Below, in pieces: positions 20,251 through 31,624 of a stretch of 64,000 nt of DNA. Under the pieces are notes generated by a model, which saw only the letters and a list, made by a program, of their open reading frames with translations, searched no databases and was not told the origin of the DNA. The first letter of the stretch is position 1; each line of letters begins with the position of its first letter. The translations under genes and the position numbers were made by a program. Source of the DNA: Leishmania panamensis (lineage: Eukaryota > Euglenozoa > Kinetoplastea > Trypanosomatida > Trypanosomatidae); contig NC_025884.1 in NCBI RefSeq assembly GCF_000755165.1, positions 385,156 through 449,155 on the forward strand. Direction: 5' to 3'.

Positions 20251-20251
20251 G
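20251..20251 (+). promoter_or_regulatory. Predicted spliced-leader acceptor for the methyltransferase gene
   Basis: A T/C tract at 20222-20247 with two T-runs is followed by GCAG at 20248-20251, 108 bases before the ATG. It is one of the clearest acceptor contexts in the window. Confidence 0.6.
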
Positions 20252-20358
20252 CCCTCCTTCTCCCCTGTGTGCGGTGACGCGGACACGCCTCTCTACTTGC
20301 ACGTGCATACCCACTCGCGCCCCTACATCATATACCCATAGGCACGCACAAGGCGGTC

Positions 20359-21093
20359 ATGTCGAAGTACGCCAATCCCGAGTACTGGGAGGACCGGTAC
20401 CGCAGCAATGACACCACTTTTGACTGGTTCGTCACGTATGACAACCTGCAGGCCATTCTTCGCCCTCTCCTGCAGCCGGCAGAGCAGATTCGGGTGCTGG
20501 TAGTGGGCTGCGGCAACAGCCGTCTCTCCGCTAACATGTATGAGCACCTCAATATCAAGAAGATCACCAACGTGGATGTGTCGCCAACGGTGATTAGTCA
20601 GATGCAGCGTCGCTATTCAGAGATGAACGAGATGCAGTGGATATGCGCCGATCTGCTCACCACCCCGATTGAGAAGCTGATGCTAGAGCTCTGCCCGAAC
20701 GACTACCTCTATGACTTCATCGTGGACAAGGGCCTCGTGGACAGCATCCTCGGCGGCTCAAACTCCTTTCACAACCTGTACACCTTCAACAAGAACATGT
20801 CGCAGCTTCTGAAGCGCGGCGGGCGCTTCGTGGTCGTATCGTACGGGTCACCCGAGACGCGCATGGACCATTTCCGTCGCAAGAAGCTGAACTTTGATGC
20901 GGAGCACAGGGTTCTGGAGAAGCCAATGCTGAGCTCCTCGACCGCTAGCCCTACCGGGCACTACCACGTGTACATCATGGTGAAGGTTGGCGCGAAACAA
21001 GGCGCTGCGGTCTCCATGGCGGCAGACGGCGAGTCGGAGGAAGACGACGATTTCTATGACCGCTTCATGACGCAAAACTCCGCGACACACTGA
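20359..21093 (+). CDS. Class I SAM methyltransferase of the EEF1AKMT4/METTL13 type
   Basis: 244 residues. This family methylates protein substrates, in animals a lysine or the N-terminus of elongation factor eEF1A. The N-terminal signature YANPEYWEDRYRSNDTTFDW is characteristic of the family (YWxxRY...FxWF). SAM-binding motif I is VLVVGCGNSRLS near residues 48-59, motif post-I is ITNVDVS near 71-77, and the family motif DFIVDKGLVDSI lies near 130-141. The C-terminal part has FVVVSYGSPETR-type strand sequence and ends in an acidic tail. A single domain of this size fits EEF1AKMT4-like enzymes better than two-domain METTL13. The trypanosomatid substrate is unknown; eEF1A is inference from the family. 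Confidence 0.85.
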   Translation: MSKYANPEYWEDRYRSNDTTFDWFVTYDNLQAILRPLLQPAEQIRVLVVGCGNSRLSANMYEHLNIKKITNVDVSPTVISQMQRRYSEMNEMQWICADLLTTPIEKLMLELCPNDYLYDFIVDKGLVDSILGGSNSFHNLYTFNKNMSQLLKRGGRFVVVSYGSPETRMDHFRRKKLNFDAEHRVLEKPMLSSSTASPTGHYHVYIMVKVGAKQGAAVSMAADGESEEDDDFYDRFMTQNSATH

Positions 21094-24000
21094 GGCGCGT
21101 GTGACTAACACGGCGGCGGTGAACCACCTCAGGGGGGCTGCAAGGGAAGGGGGACGAGGGTGAACGTGTATCTGTGCGCGGATGCCGCCATCCTTGTTCA
21201 CGTAAGCGTCCGTCTCGCCACAACCACTACCATCAGCGGCTGTTCTTTCTATAAGCAGCTGTATGCGTGTGAGTGTGCGTGTGTGGTTTACTCCTTGTCA
21301 TGGTCGGTGCATTGCGCTGGTGATGGTGATAGTGGCAGTGCCCCCTGTGAGGGGGGGGGGGGGGCGGAGGCCTTCTCTTACTCTGTGTGGGGTCCTGTGG
21401 GGTGGGAGTTGCAGGTGTAGAGGCAAAGAAGGCACGCTCATTCACATAGACGGTGACGTAGGGGGAGAGAGGGAGAGCGAATCAGTAGTTCTGAGCTGTG
21501 TTCACCCGTCTCTCTAACATGATGTCTTCTTGCCCCCTCCCCCCTCTTCCCTCCACCCTAAGCTGTGGCACTTGAAAGGTGCGCCTTCCTTCATCCTTCA
21601 AGCCACTCTGTCCTCCCTCCTATACCTTTCCTCTCCCTCCACCCTATCATCTAACCCTGCAGATGCATGAGTGAGTAGGTGTGTGTGTACTGATGTACGA
21701 TATGAACGAGATGAAGCGACATGGCATGGCTGTTTGCGTGTACGCGCGCGCGTGCTCACGCGAAAGGAAGACAACCAACAACCGGAAGGCATGCGAGCCA
21801 GTAACGTCGACGCCTGTGGAAGCATACTAGCGAGTTCATGCGTATATATGCACACCTGTCGTGGCTGTGGGTGCATCTGGCACCCCCTTCTCCCAGGCCC
21901 TTTCTGCGTATGAATCAAGATATGAAGGACTGCAGGAGGCATGCGTGTGTGTGTGTGTGTGTGTGGAGGGGGGGGGCTAACTGGGAGTGGAGAGTGCGCT
22001 GCTGCCCCCTCACGGTGTACACGTGCCCTTGACCCTCTTGTATGTCTGTGGGTTGTCGCTGTTGTCATGCGTCCACTACAGCAGAGGCAACACATACGTA
22101 TACCGCGACCCTTCAGGCTAATGAGCGCCGGATGCTCTTGGACTTCTCTCCTCCCTCGCTTCTCCTCCATTTTCCTTTCTTCGCGTCTGCTTGTCAACGC
22201 CCCACACAATACACACACCGACCGACGTGCATACCCGAAACCCCACAGTATACACGTGTGCAGCCGCACTCGAGTGCTTGGAGGTTGTCACCTCTTTTTC
22301 TTTTCTTTCGTCAAGTCTCTCTTCCCTTCCCTTCTCTGTCTGTCTGTCTGTGCGTGCGTGCGTGCGTCTGTTCCCCCCTCCCACCACCACCACCACTGCC
22401 ACACGCGCCTCGGAATTCACCTCTTTCCCTTCGCGCTCCCCTTTTTCCTTTTTTGTTCTTCATCTTTTATCTCCACGCACAAAACCTCCTTCCTCCCCCC
22501 TCTTCCCGCACAATCAACGCGGTAGAGGCGCGCACACCCCCCACCCATACACACCTCAGTTACACCCCCCCTCTCCCCCCCCCCACACACACCCACACTC
22601 AATAAAAGCAAGAAACGCGAGGACATCATCCAAGAGGCCGCTCGTGTGCGCGCAGGTGTGCTGCTGAGTTGCTCCCCTTCTTCCTGCCTCACTTCCTTTC
22701 GTCCTTCGTGCTCGGTGCTCTCTGCTGTGTGACGTCGTCGACTTCCGCATACACACGCATACACATACGCCCTCATTCGCACCCCTTCTCTCTTCCTCTC
22801 GCTTGTTGGCTTTATCTGTGTGTCGTGCTTGCGTGTCTTTTGGCTCTCTGAGTAAGAGAGAGAGAGAGACTGCGAGCAAGTCACGACGTGGTCGGAGTGG
22901 GCGCGGCTCTGTCTCCATCCCCCCCTCTGGAGGAAAGGGAAACGCACTTTTTGGTTTTTGTGCGACAAGTTGAGTTACATGAGCGGGCCGGGGCGTTTGC
23001 TCTCTCTCTACACCCACTCTGCCCCCCCTAACCCCTCTATTTCTATCTCTTCTCTGCCCACACCCCACCAGGCTTCTCAGCCCGAAGGTGAGCGAGTAGC
23101 GTGGTGCCTCTCTTCTTCTTTTCATTCTGTCCTGTGCTTTTTTTGTTTTCTAGCTAGACTGCACACCCCTCTCCCATTCCCCCCCTCTTGTCCTTCGTTT
23201 GTGTGGTTTGTTTCGCCACGAGAGGCCTTCTTTGCACAAGCACGCGGTGAAGAGTGAATACAGCACCGTATTAGGGTACACACAAGGAAGCACACGCGCG
23301 CCAACACAACACAACACAACACCCACCCACGCACACACATACGTACATCTTAGTTACGTGCATCCTTCTTCCCCCCTCCCTCCCTACTGCCTTCCCTACA
23401 CCCTCACGAGCGCAAGGCAGCAGAGGTATGTAATTTTCCAGTCAGTATCGTCATCGCTATCTCCCCATCCCCTTTTTCTCTCTCTCTTGCCCCCTTCCCC
23501 CCCCCCCCCCCGCTCGCTCACACTGACTCTTTCATTGTTTAGTGCTTTGTTTTTCATTCTTCGTCTCTGTGTAGTGTGTCTGCGAGCGTCTCTCTCTCCG
23601 TGTCTCTCTCTGTGTGTGTGTGTGAGCTCGTGTGTTGTGCGTCGCTCTGCCCCCCCCCCCTCCCCCGAGTCCACACCAGCGCTCCTCCACTCTTTTTGGT
23701 CCTTGCGCACCTTGTATTGGTGCTCTTGTTCTATTGGTGGTGTAGTCGTGGTGGATGTGCTCGCATGCACGGCTGCTGAGCGGCACTTTCTTATATGGGT
23801 TTGTTTGTTACTCCCCTCTCCCTTTCCTTCTCCGTGTCTCTCTCCGTGTGTGAGCTCGTGTGTGTGCGTGTGTGTTTACGTCTCCCTCCCTCTTTCTTCC
23901 CTCTCTTGCTTAGACGCACACCTTTCTCTCTCTCTCTCTCAAGCACACCCCCACACACCCCTCCCTCCCCCTCCCACACACACACGCAGAGAGAGAGAGA

Positions 24001-24558
24001 GAGGCACACAACCGCATACGTGTGTTTGTGTAGGCCCCTCTCCTTTTATTTTTCCTCAGTCGAGTTGATCTGTGCTGTCTCCTGTAGTAGTAGTAGTATT
24101 GTTGTTGTTGTCCCTGCACGCGCGCTCTTCGTGCTCCTTCCTTTCGTCTCCTGCCACCCACTCAGCACGCATTTACACACGCACAGTTACCCCCCCCCCC
24201 CCACATCTACACCACACTACCCCCCTCCCTCTCCCTCCCTCCTCCGCACATACGCCAATCATACACGTGCACACACGCCTTTTTTCTCCGAGTATTTACC
24301 TCCCTTTCGCCTCCTTTCTTTTGTCTCCTGTTTCGCCGTGCGTGTGCGTGTGCGTGTGCCTCTTCCCCCCTCCCTCGCTCACACCCAAAGAGCGCTCACG
24401 TGGGCCCTTGTCATATCCTTGTGCCTCCCTTTCCGTGTGCCTGCGTCCATCTTTGGGTGCCCTTGAGCTAACTACGCCCCAGTGCATCGCAACCGGCCGG
24501 CCAAACTCCCGCCCTCCATCAACAGAGCCGCTACTGCAACCAGCACTCTCTACATTCA
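21094..24558. other. 3.5-kb intergenic region, pyrimidine-rich leader of the RNA-binding protein gene
   Basis: No reading frame here looks like a gene: all translate to simple Ser/Leu/Cys or His/Thr repeats. The plus strand is C/T-rich almost throughout 22100-24540, with CA/TG tracts and long C-runs (23498-23511, 24190-24201). A G-run at 21350-21364 lies near the methyltransferase 3' end. It is the longest untranslated stretch within an array in this window. Confidence 0.6.
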
Positions 24559-27500
24559 ATGTACAGCAAGGCACAAGAGTCATCGCACGACATCCCGTGC
24601 AGCAGCGCAGCTGGGGCAACCACGACAGCAACGCCTCTGCCATCGTTTGTGGTGACCTCCAGCAACGACACGACCTTCACAAAGCCCACCACACCTGCCA
24701 AGTCGGGCACCACCATGGCGCTTAACCCGGACGCGCAGGAGTTCCGCGTTACCCCGGCCTTTGCCGGGACGCTCTTTACCATGCCTTCCGCAGTCGCACC
24801 TGCACCACCACAGCAGCTGTGGTTTCCGACGACAATGAACTTCTTGGCTTGCCCAACGGCTGGCAACGACGGCACCTCGCACGCAAGCAGCTCGCCTTCC
24901 CCTGCCCCCGTCCCCGCGGCCGGCGATGCGATGGACAACCGGGATCTAGTGGAACAGACGGAGGCCTACGTGCACAAACTCTACGATCGCAAGTGCAAGG
25001 ATGAGAAGCTTCATATGATTTCTGTCTTTCACCTGCACCCGCGCACCACCGACAAGCAGCTGAGTCGGATCTTCTTCCCCACAGGGGCGTCCGCGGCCGA
25101 GGTTCTGGAGCCGCGCGCGATGCCGGAGACACTTTCCAAGGCGTTTCTCGCGGTACGCCAGCGCGCTGGCGTCGTCTTCTTCACTCGTAAGGACTTTGCC
25201 ATGGTCGGCGTGGAGAAGGTGCACGACTTTGTGCCACATGGCCAGCATCAGCCGCTCGTGGTGCGCTACTGCGGCCCCGATCAAGAGGCAACGCCGCTGT
25301 CCGGCTCTCCGCTGCCCCCGCACTCTCCGAGCGGGGAGTCGCATCGAGGTGACGCGGTGCCCTCTGCAAAGGCGATAAGCCCGAGGCCCAGCGGCCGCCC
25401 AACGCCGCTACAGTCGCGCCACAGGGATGCGTCAAACCCGCACGACGTCTTCCCTGCGAGCGTCGTGGCGGCGCCGTCACTCTCCGCCGGGCTCGAGCTC
25501 ATCATGCCCACCGGTGCTGCGACGCCGGTGCTGGGCAACGGTGCCAACGCCACCGCTGTCTACGACTCCATTGACCAGCACTTTCTGCAGAAGTACGCAG
25601 GCGAGCCGGTATACCTCGTCGGCGTGCATAATCTTGCCTACGGCACCACCTCCAAGGCGCTCTTCAAGATGTTCTACCCGATGGGGGCCCTGAACTCGGA
25701 GTTGCTGCCGCGGCCCGCTTCGGTGGACGGCAAACTGCGCTGCAGTGGCGTCGCCATCTTCGGCTCCAAAGGGATGGCGATGGAGGCGGCGGAAAAGATG
25801 AACGATTTTGTGCCTCACGGGCAGCGGCGGCCTGTTGTGGCCCGCTTCCTCGAGCGGACGACGAGCCCTGCCTTCGCCCATTTTGCCGCGCACGGCAATG
25901 GCAGCAGTACCACAAGCAGCGGCTACACCGCGACGGCGTCTACGCCTCGTGGGTCAACGTCGTCGCCCAGCCCAACCTCCGGCGTCTCTTCAGCAGCCGT
26001 CCTGCTTGAGTCTGTCGAGAAGCAGCTGCGGTCCAAATCGCTCAATGACAGCCAACTCGCCGCGGACATGGCGGCGCTCGTTTTGTGTGCGGAGAGCGGC
26101 GAGGCGGAGGCGAAGAAGCTCGCGGCGGTGCTGCGGGACGTGCTGTTCTCTATGCGAGACCACTCTACGATCCTCGCGAGTCCGCTCTCTGGCGCTCTCC
26201 GCACGCTGCACAGCACACTGGGCATTCGCGTGCGCACCACCCCGGCAACGCCGGCCGACGCCTCGCTGAGCGCTCGAAAGGGTATTCTTTTTCTCCAGCA
26301 GATTGGCCGTACACTCATGATGCTGGTGGCTGACACGGAGGCGGCCCGCCAGACCCGCATCGTCGCAGCGGTGCAGTGCGCCTACCTCTACCAGTACACG
26401 TACCTGCCCAAGACGCCGTTGTGCTTTGCCACGACGCTCTTCCGCAACTGCGAGAAGGAGCTGCGGGAGGCGAAAGAGTTTCTGTGCCGAGAGCCGGATG
26501 TGCCGTCGAGCCTCGTTGAGGAACAGCAGCACCGTCCATGGATCACGCTGATGGATGCGCTACATGAGATGGTCAGCGTCTGGCGCTCGCTTGACCCCCG
26601 AGGCTACGCGCAGGACGCTGCGCGCGACGAGTACGAGCGCTTTGTGTGCGAGTTCCGCGGCGTGCCCACGAAGAGCGGCACTCCGGTGGTGAGCACGCTC
26701 AGTGCTGTCGCAGCTGCAGCAGGGGAGGAGCACCAGAGCGGTGCCTGCACACCGCGCCTCGGCGCGCAGGAGGCGCCCATGGAGGCAGTCAGCAACGCGA
26801 ACTTGCCAAAGGGCCACGGTAGCAACAGCGTCAATGCGAGTGCGAAGAAGTCGCAGCTCGTGACCCCGAGTGCTCGGCCGACGCCGCGCCGCGTTGTCTC
26901 GAAGTCCTACAACACTACCAGCGACTGGAAGGCGAAGCAGGGGACGCCGGTTGCGGGGCCGAGCTGCGCTGTGCCACCGCAGGTGATGCTGGCCACTCCG
27001 GCCAGCAACTACACCCAGGGCGCCTCCATGCTATCGGCGGACAGCAACTCCGCCGGCACAGCGGTCAGCAGCGCGCTGCGCTCGCTGGGCCTCACGCCGC
27101 AGCACCCGAGCATGCGCTTCAACTGGGGCTCGCGGTTGCTGTCGGGAGCGCCGCAACCCGGCATGCCGCCCATCCCAACCGTTTCTACCACTTCCATTCT
27201 ACCTGCAACGCCGACCCGCTCTGCACCGGTTGTCACAGCTGCTTCCGGCGGCAGCGGTGGTGGCGCCGCCGCTTCTGCTGAGCGCTCAGACGCTACGATG
27301 ACGGAGCGGACGGTGTACATCACGAAGCTGCCCTCGTGCCTCAGCGCCGGCCAGGTGCGGCGTCTACTACTTCACTTTGGCGACTTCCGAAAAGTTCGGC
27401 TTTGCCACGACGACAAGGAGACAACGCGCATGGGCTCAGCGGAGGCGCTGGCGGCGCACAACCTTAAGTTTGACCAGCTGTGCTTCGGCTTTGTGGAGTT

Positions 27501-28245
27501 TGTGGAGAGCAGCAGCGCCAAAGCGATGGTGGAGTTCTTCCGCAATGAGGTGCACACACCGAACGCGTTCGACTTCTTACGGGATGACCACGTGCACAGC
27601 TTCGACGACACCGACCTCAATCAGCTTCGCAATACACGCACCAGTCAGGCTCGAAACCCCATTCATGATCAGCAGCCCCTCGACGCCACCCGCACGCAGC
27701 CGTGCCTCTTTGGTGCCCTCCAGCCGCATCATGCCGTCGAGACCTATAGCGATGTGATCACAGCGGAAGAGGTGGCCGAAGCGGTGCGGCAACTCCACAA
27801 AGAAGAGGAGGAAGCTCAGCAGCAGCAGCTGTCTGCATCGCCCTTCATTCACCCGACCATCTTCACCACAGCCACGCCTTACCCGATGACCACGTCGAAT
27901 GAGGCGTCGCACGGAAGCTCAGTACCCGCCGCCGCTTCGTCGACAGGGGACGACGACAACAACGGGGACGACGGCGGTACCTCCGTCGTTGCCGCCTTGC
28001 AGCCCATGGACGCCGTGCACTTCCCTTGTGGCTTTCCCTACCACGAGGTATTCGCTGCTGTCGCCTCGCAACCGGGAGACGGCGCTGACCACCACTACAG
28101 CAATGCCCACAGTAGTAACCACCTGCGCGGAGACGACATGGACCTCTACGGCGGCTGCGTCCCGGTCATTGTGGAGACGGAAGGGGACGAAGTTGAAGGA
28201 CTGCAGGAGTACCAGGTACAGCAGATCTTGGAGCTGCTGAGCTAA
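24559..28245 (+). CDS. Large RNA-binding protein: two RRM-like modules, helical middle domain, C-terminal RRM
   Basis: 1228 residues. Two related modules lie at about residues 150-238 and 350-433. Both read hydrophobic strand, LxPRTTDKQLSRIFFP- or LAYGTTSKALFKMFYP-like helix, VVFF/VAIF strand, then V/MNDFVPHGQ-RPVVxR(Y/F). This is RRM-like topology. Between about 480 and 700 is a helix-rich segment with repeated Leu/Ala helices that could be MIF4G-like; this is only a suggestion. A better RRM sits at about 916-990 (TVYITKLPSC as RNP2-like, LCFGFVEF as RNP1-like). Linkers are Ser/Thr/Pro-rich and the C-terminus is acidic and His/Asn-rich. Such proteins control mRNA fate in trypanosomatids. The start is the first ATG; the Met at 24715 is an alternative. 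Confidence 0.85.
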   Translation: MYSKAQESSHDIPCSSAAGATTTATPLPSFVVTSSNDTTFTKPTTPAKSGTTMALNPDAQEFRVTPAFAGTLFTMPSAVAPAPPQQLWFPTTMNFLACPTAGNDGTSHASSSPSPAPVPAAGDAMDNRDLVEQTEAYVHKLYDRKCKDEKLHMISVFHLHPRTTDKQLSRIFFPTGASAAEVLEPRAMPETLSKAFLAVRQRAGVVFFTRKDFAMVGVEKVHDFVPHGQHQPLVVRYCGPDQEATPLSGSPLPPHSPSGESHRGDAVPSAKAISPRPSGRPTPLQSRHRDASNPHDVFPASVVAAPSLSAGLELIMPTGAATPVLGNGANATAVYDSIDQHFLQKYAGEPVYLVGVHNLAYGTTSKALFKMFYPMGALNSELLPRPASVDGKLRCSGVAIFGSKGMAMEAAEKMNDFVPHGQRRPVVARFLERTTSPAFAHFAAHGNGSSTTSSGYTATASTPRGSTSSPSPTSGVSSAAVLLESVEKQLRSKSLNDSQLAADMAALVLCAESGEAEAKKLAAVLRDVLFSMRDHSTILASPLSGALRTLHSTLGIRVRTTPATPADASLSARKGILFLQQIGRTLMMLVADTEAARQTRIVAAVQCAYLYQYTYLPKTPLCFATTLFRNCEKELREAKEFLCREPDVPSSLVEEQQHRPWITLMDALHEMVSVWRSLDPRGYAQDAARDEYERFVCEFRGVPTKSGTPVVSTLSAVAAAAGEEHQSGACTPRLGAQEAPMEAVSNANLPKGHGSNSVNASAKKSQLVTPSARPTPRRVVSKSYNTTSDWKAKQGTPVAGPSCAVPPQVMLATPASNYTQGASMLSADSNSAGTAVSSALRSLGLTPQHPSMRFNWGSRLLSGAPQPGMPPIPTVSTTSILPATPTRSAPVVTAASGGSGGGAAASAERSDATMTERTVYITKLPSCLSAGQVRRLLLHFGDFRKVRLCHDDKETTRMGSAEALAAHNLKFDQLCFGFVEFVESSSAKAMVEFFRNEVHTPNAFDFLRDDHVHSFDDTDLNQLRNTRTSQARNPIHDQQPLDATRTQPCLFGALQPHHAVETYSDVITAEEVAEAVRQLHKEEEEAQQQQLSASPFIHPTIFTTATPYPMTTSNEASHGSSVPAAASSTGDDDNNGDDGGTSVVAALQPMDAVHFPCGFPYHEVFAAVASQPGDGADHHYSNAHSSNHLRGDDMDLYGGCVPVIVETEGDEVEGLQEYQVQQILELLS

Positions 28246-28416
28246 TAGGAGTAATAGAAAGCGGAGGGGGGGGATTGCGGCGGTGACTGTGTGTGGTGTG
28301 TAGGCGCTGTCTGTTGTTGTTGTTGTTGGCTGGTACGCATGCCCGCGTACGTCGCTGCGTTTGATGCTTATGTCTTCTCTCTCTCTCTGTGTGAGTACTT
28401 TGGCTCTCGTTTATCC

Positions 28417-28445
<29 letters not shown>
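28417..28445. repeat. AT microsatellite followed by ATTT repeats
   Basis: About 28 bases of alternating AT directly followed by ATTT-type tetranucleotides to about 28460. Confidence 0.85.
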
Positions 28446-28448
<3 letters not shown>

Positions 28449-29691
28449 TTATTTATATATTACGACACATGCACACACACGCCCTTTCCTCTTTCCCACC
28501 CTTCCCCGCACTCGCTGGAACCGCGCCTCCTCCTCCCCACCCTCTGTCGCGACTCTCTCTTCGGTTCCTTCTCTTTTCTCGGCATTTTTGCTCCATCACC
28601 CCCCTCCTTTCCTCTTCTACGCCTTTATGGTGCTTTCGCGCCCTTACGCACCCACAAGCCTACGCCCCACACATCCCAGCACACACAAGTCTTGATCAGC
28701 TTCTCTTCATCACTTCCTGTATCCCCCTTCTCTCTCTCTCTCTCGGTCTCTGTGTGTCTCCCATTTTGTTTTCTCTCTGTCTTCTCTCTCCCGTTGTGTT
28801 CCCTCTCCTGTCATTGTTCCCATGGCTGAAGGACTGATGTATGTATGTATGTGTTCTCTCTCTGTGTGAGCGTGTGTTCGAGAGGGCGCACCACACGGGC
28901 TCAAACTGTGTACTTCCTGAATGATGTGTTGACAAGCCTTTCCGTAGAGATACACAAGCACGCCTAATATATACACGCACACGCACACAACAGGGATGCC
29001 TTCCCCCCTCTGACTCAACAATGTACCTTGATAGCGGTGAAAGTAATTTTCTCCTTTGTAGCCTTGTTGATAGACAAACCACTAAACTGCCCATCAGCCA
29101 CCACTCCACACCGTGACTGCTGGCGCTCAATCACAGCCACCTCTCTCTTCCTTTCCCCTTGTCGAGGAGAGGGCGACGTGCAGGCTGGAGAGACAACAGG
29201 CGCGCTGCCAAGGCGCGAGAGGAAAGTAGATGTGTACCGTCGCCTGCTCGTTTGCGTGAGTAGAATGACACACTGAAATCGATCAGGGAAATGTGGCACC
29301 GTGCGTAGTCGCCCCCCTTCCCCCGTCACTTGGCTTTTTTGCCCGCCTGTCTTTCTCTCTTGTGTGCCCTCTTAACACTCACCCACACCCACTCACACCC
29401 ACACACACACAGAGTCTCGCTTGTCGCTCGACGACAGCGCTGAACTCAGCTGCATACGTGCGCGCGTCTTTTCGCCTCATTCCCATAGCATTCATTACGT
29501 CTGGTGTTGATGTGAGTGCTGCACGGCATCTGGCCGGTAGCCTCAATCGATGGTCACACAGTCACTGCCAAGCAAAACACACAGCGTCTTTGTTCAGCAC
29601 TGCTGAGTGCGCGGATGGACGATGTGTGGTGTATGTGTCTGGCGAACTACTGTGCTTGAGGACTCACATCACATCAGCAGTAACCAGCGCC

Positions 29692-31060
29692 ATGGTGCGC
29701 ACAAGGGACGCGGAGTGTGTGGCACTCGGCGGCGATTATGAAGTGCATCGGACCCATGAAACGCTCGCGGGCATCGGCAGTCGTCACCTTGCACACGTGC
29801 GCGATTTGGAGGCGATCGCCGATGGGCTGCTGTGGCCCGCAGAGGAGTTCCACGGGCAGCGCCTACTCCTCATCTACCTAGCCGTCACCGGCTACGACCT
29901 GTGGTATGCATCATGGCTACCGGCACACACGCGGAGGGCAATGGGGCTAGCAATCACGCCAGCCCAACCGGCTCGCGGTGCCGACACGCATAACAGCGGA
30001 GGTGCACGTCTTCTATGACGCCAGCACGGAGGCCTTCAGCGCTGTCCCGGTCGACGCCTGCTCCGCACCCTCCGAGGGAGCTATGCACCCCCCCCCCCCA
30101 CACACACAGTGTGCCCTGCCCGTGCTTCGGGTGTGCAGGTGCTGCGTACTGTTCAACATTGCCAGCGCGAGGTGGATGGCGGTGTCTGTGCCGCTCCCCA
30201 AGTTGACGTAGTCGTGGGCTTCAAATACTCTGCCGTCATAGTACTACAGTCCTTGTGCCCGGCGCAGCCCCTCTCCAGAGTGGCCGTCGTGCGCGATGTC
30301 GTGCGGCATGGCGTTCGCTTCATATGGCAATGCTGGTGTCCTGAGGTGGGCGGCCTTGCCAGCGTCCTCGCACGGCAGCGAGGTGCACAGCGACGTGACG
30401 TACTGCGCTATAGCGGCGTTGGCGTTGGCTGTTTGGGCCAGTCAGTTTGACCACCCTCGAGCTTCAACGTGCTGGGGATGTCGCGTGTATTGCTTCGTCG
30501 CGCAGCGTCTCGCTCGAGGTTCGGACGCGGCGGCCGAGGGTGAGTAAGACATCCTCCCTGGTTGGCGCGACGCCGCTGCTTTTGCTGATGGCCCTCGAGA
30601 CCTGCCGCGATTGTGTGAGGAGGCCGTCTCGGGGGCTTTCAAGAATGCCTGAAGGCGTGCAGCACGTACTAAGCGCCCTGACTGGGCGGCGTACTTGGCG
30701 TGCTGTGCGGCACGCGTCCTGGGTGCAAGGGGCAGCCGGCGGGTAACGCGCACCTTGGCACTGACCGTCCGGCGGTGCCCGTGCAGGTCCACCCTCTTCG
30801 TTATGCGCAAGCGTGCAGCCCCATTTGCGGTGGGGTTACCTGCGGCCTCGACACGTCACCAAATCCGGTACGCTTCGGCTTTGTCTTGATGGCTCACCTG
30901 GCACTAAGCTGTGCTGTATGGAGTGGGCAGCGCAAGGGTGAGCTTACCGTGCTATGGCGACAGCTGTGTCTCTGCTCACCACACACAGTGTACTGCTTCT
31001 CGCTGGCCACGGCGCAGTGCGGCCGATCACCGCGCCAGGGATACTGGCACTGAGAAAGGC
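29692..31060 (+). mobile_element. Possible decayed tyrosine-recombinase retroelement remnant (TATE/VIPER/DIRS-like)
   Basis: Protein-like sequence is spread over all three plus frames with many stops and frame breaks. Two short motifs suggest origin. EVHVFYDASTEAFSAV (frame of 29978, about 30002-30050) resembles the first Asp strand of retroelement RNase H (xxxDASxxGxGAV). SGQRKGELTVLW (frame of 30700, about 30924-30959) resembles box I of tyrosine recombinases (TGxRxGELxxL) with the catalytic Arg. A longer open piece at 29692-30018 precedes them. No reverse transcriptase YxDD or box II HxxR was found, and the RNase H-before-recombinase order differs from VIPER as I know it. The region lies in the convergent switch, a common site of such relics. 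Confidence 0.35.
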
Positions 31061-31624
31061 GGTGAGGCCGGCCGTGGACTCCAAGAGGGAGGGAGGGAGG
31101 GAGGTTGCTGACGGCTGTTTGAGTGCCATCCACTTCACTCGGCGATGGCGATTACTCACGCTGCTCTATTTCCATTTCCTTCGTACTGCTGAGCCTTTCC
31201 TCCTCCATCATTGTGTGAGCCCGTATGCATACGTGTGTGGGCAGTACCGCATCACAAGACAACATGCCTACCCACCCGCACAGGGTCAAATGACCCCTTT
31301 GCAGTGCTGTACTGTGAGGAGTGCATGCGTGTGGGTGTGTACTTTACTCCCTGGGGGCTTTTTCTGTTCGACGACTGCACTGCCTCCTCCGCGTACGCGT
31401 GCATCTCGCGGCGTCCAGCACGCCCCTTCACACACACGTCGAGGGAAGCAACTTATCGGTCTTTCTGCGTCACCATGGTTACTCAATCTCGACGACTCGT
31501 TCTCCATTCAATTGCCTTCCCCTCCGCAGATCTCCTTACATACACCTTCACGTACACATAGCGGTGCGCGAAACGCATAAACTTAACCCGCGCGCGTTGT
31601 TGGTGTCTCTGCCCTGTGGCTTTC

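Larger units (their letters stand above)
18522..20358. other. Intergenic region rich in microsatellites
   Basis: 1.8 kb without a supported gene. It holds TG tracts (19229-19250), CA tracts (19330-19350 and the long 19696-19747 run), G-runs (19431-19442, 19850-19873) and T-runs. It ends in a strong pyrimidine tract before the methyltransferase gene. Confidence 0.6.

Noticed and set aside
22042..24466. Several open frames of 150-290 codons on both strands
   Set aside because: All are translations of CT/CA/TG simple sequence in the leader of the RNA-binding protein gene.
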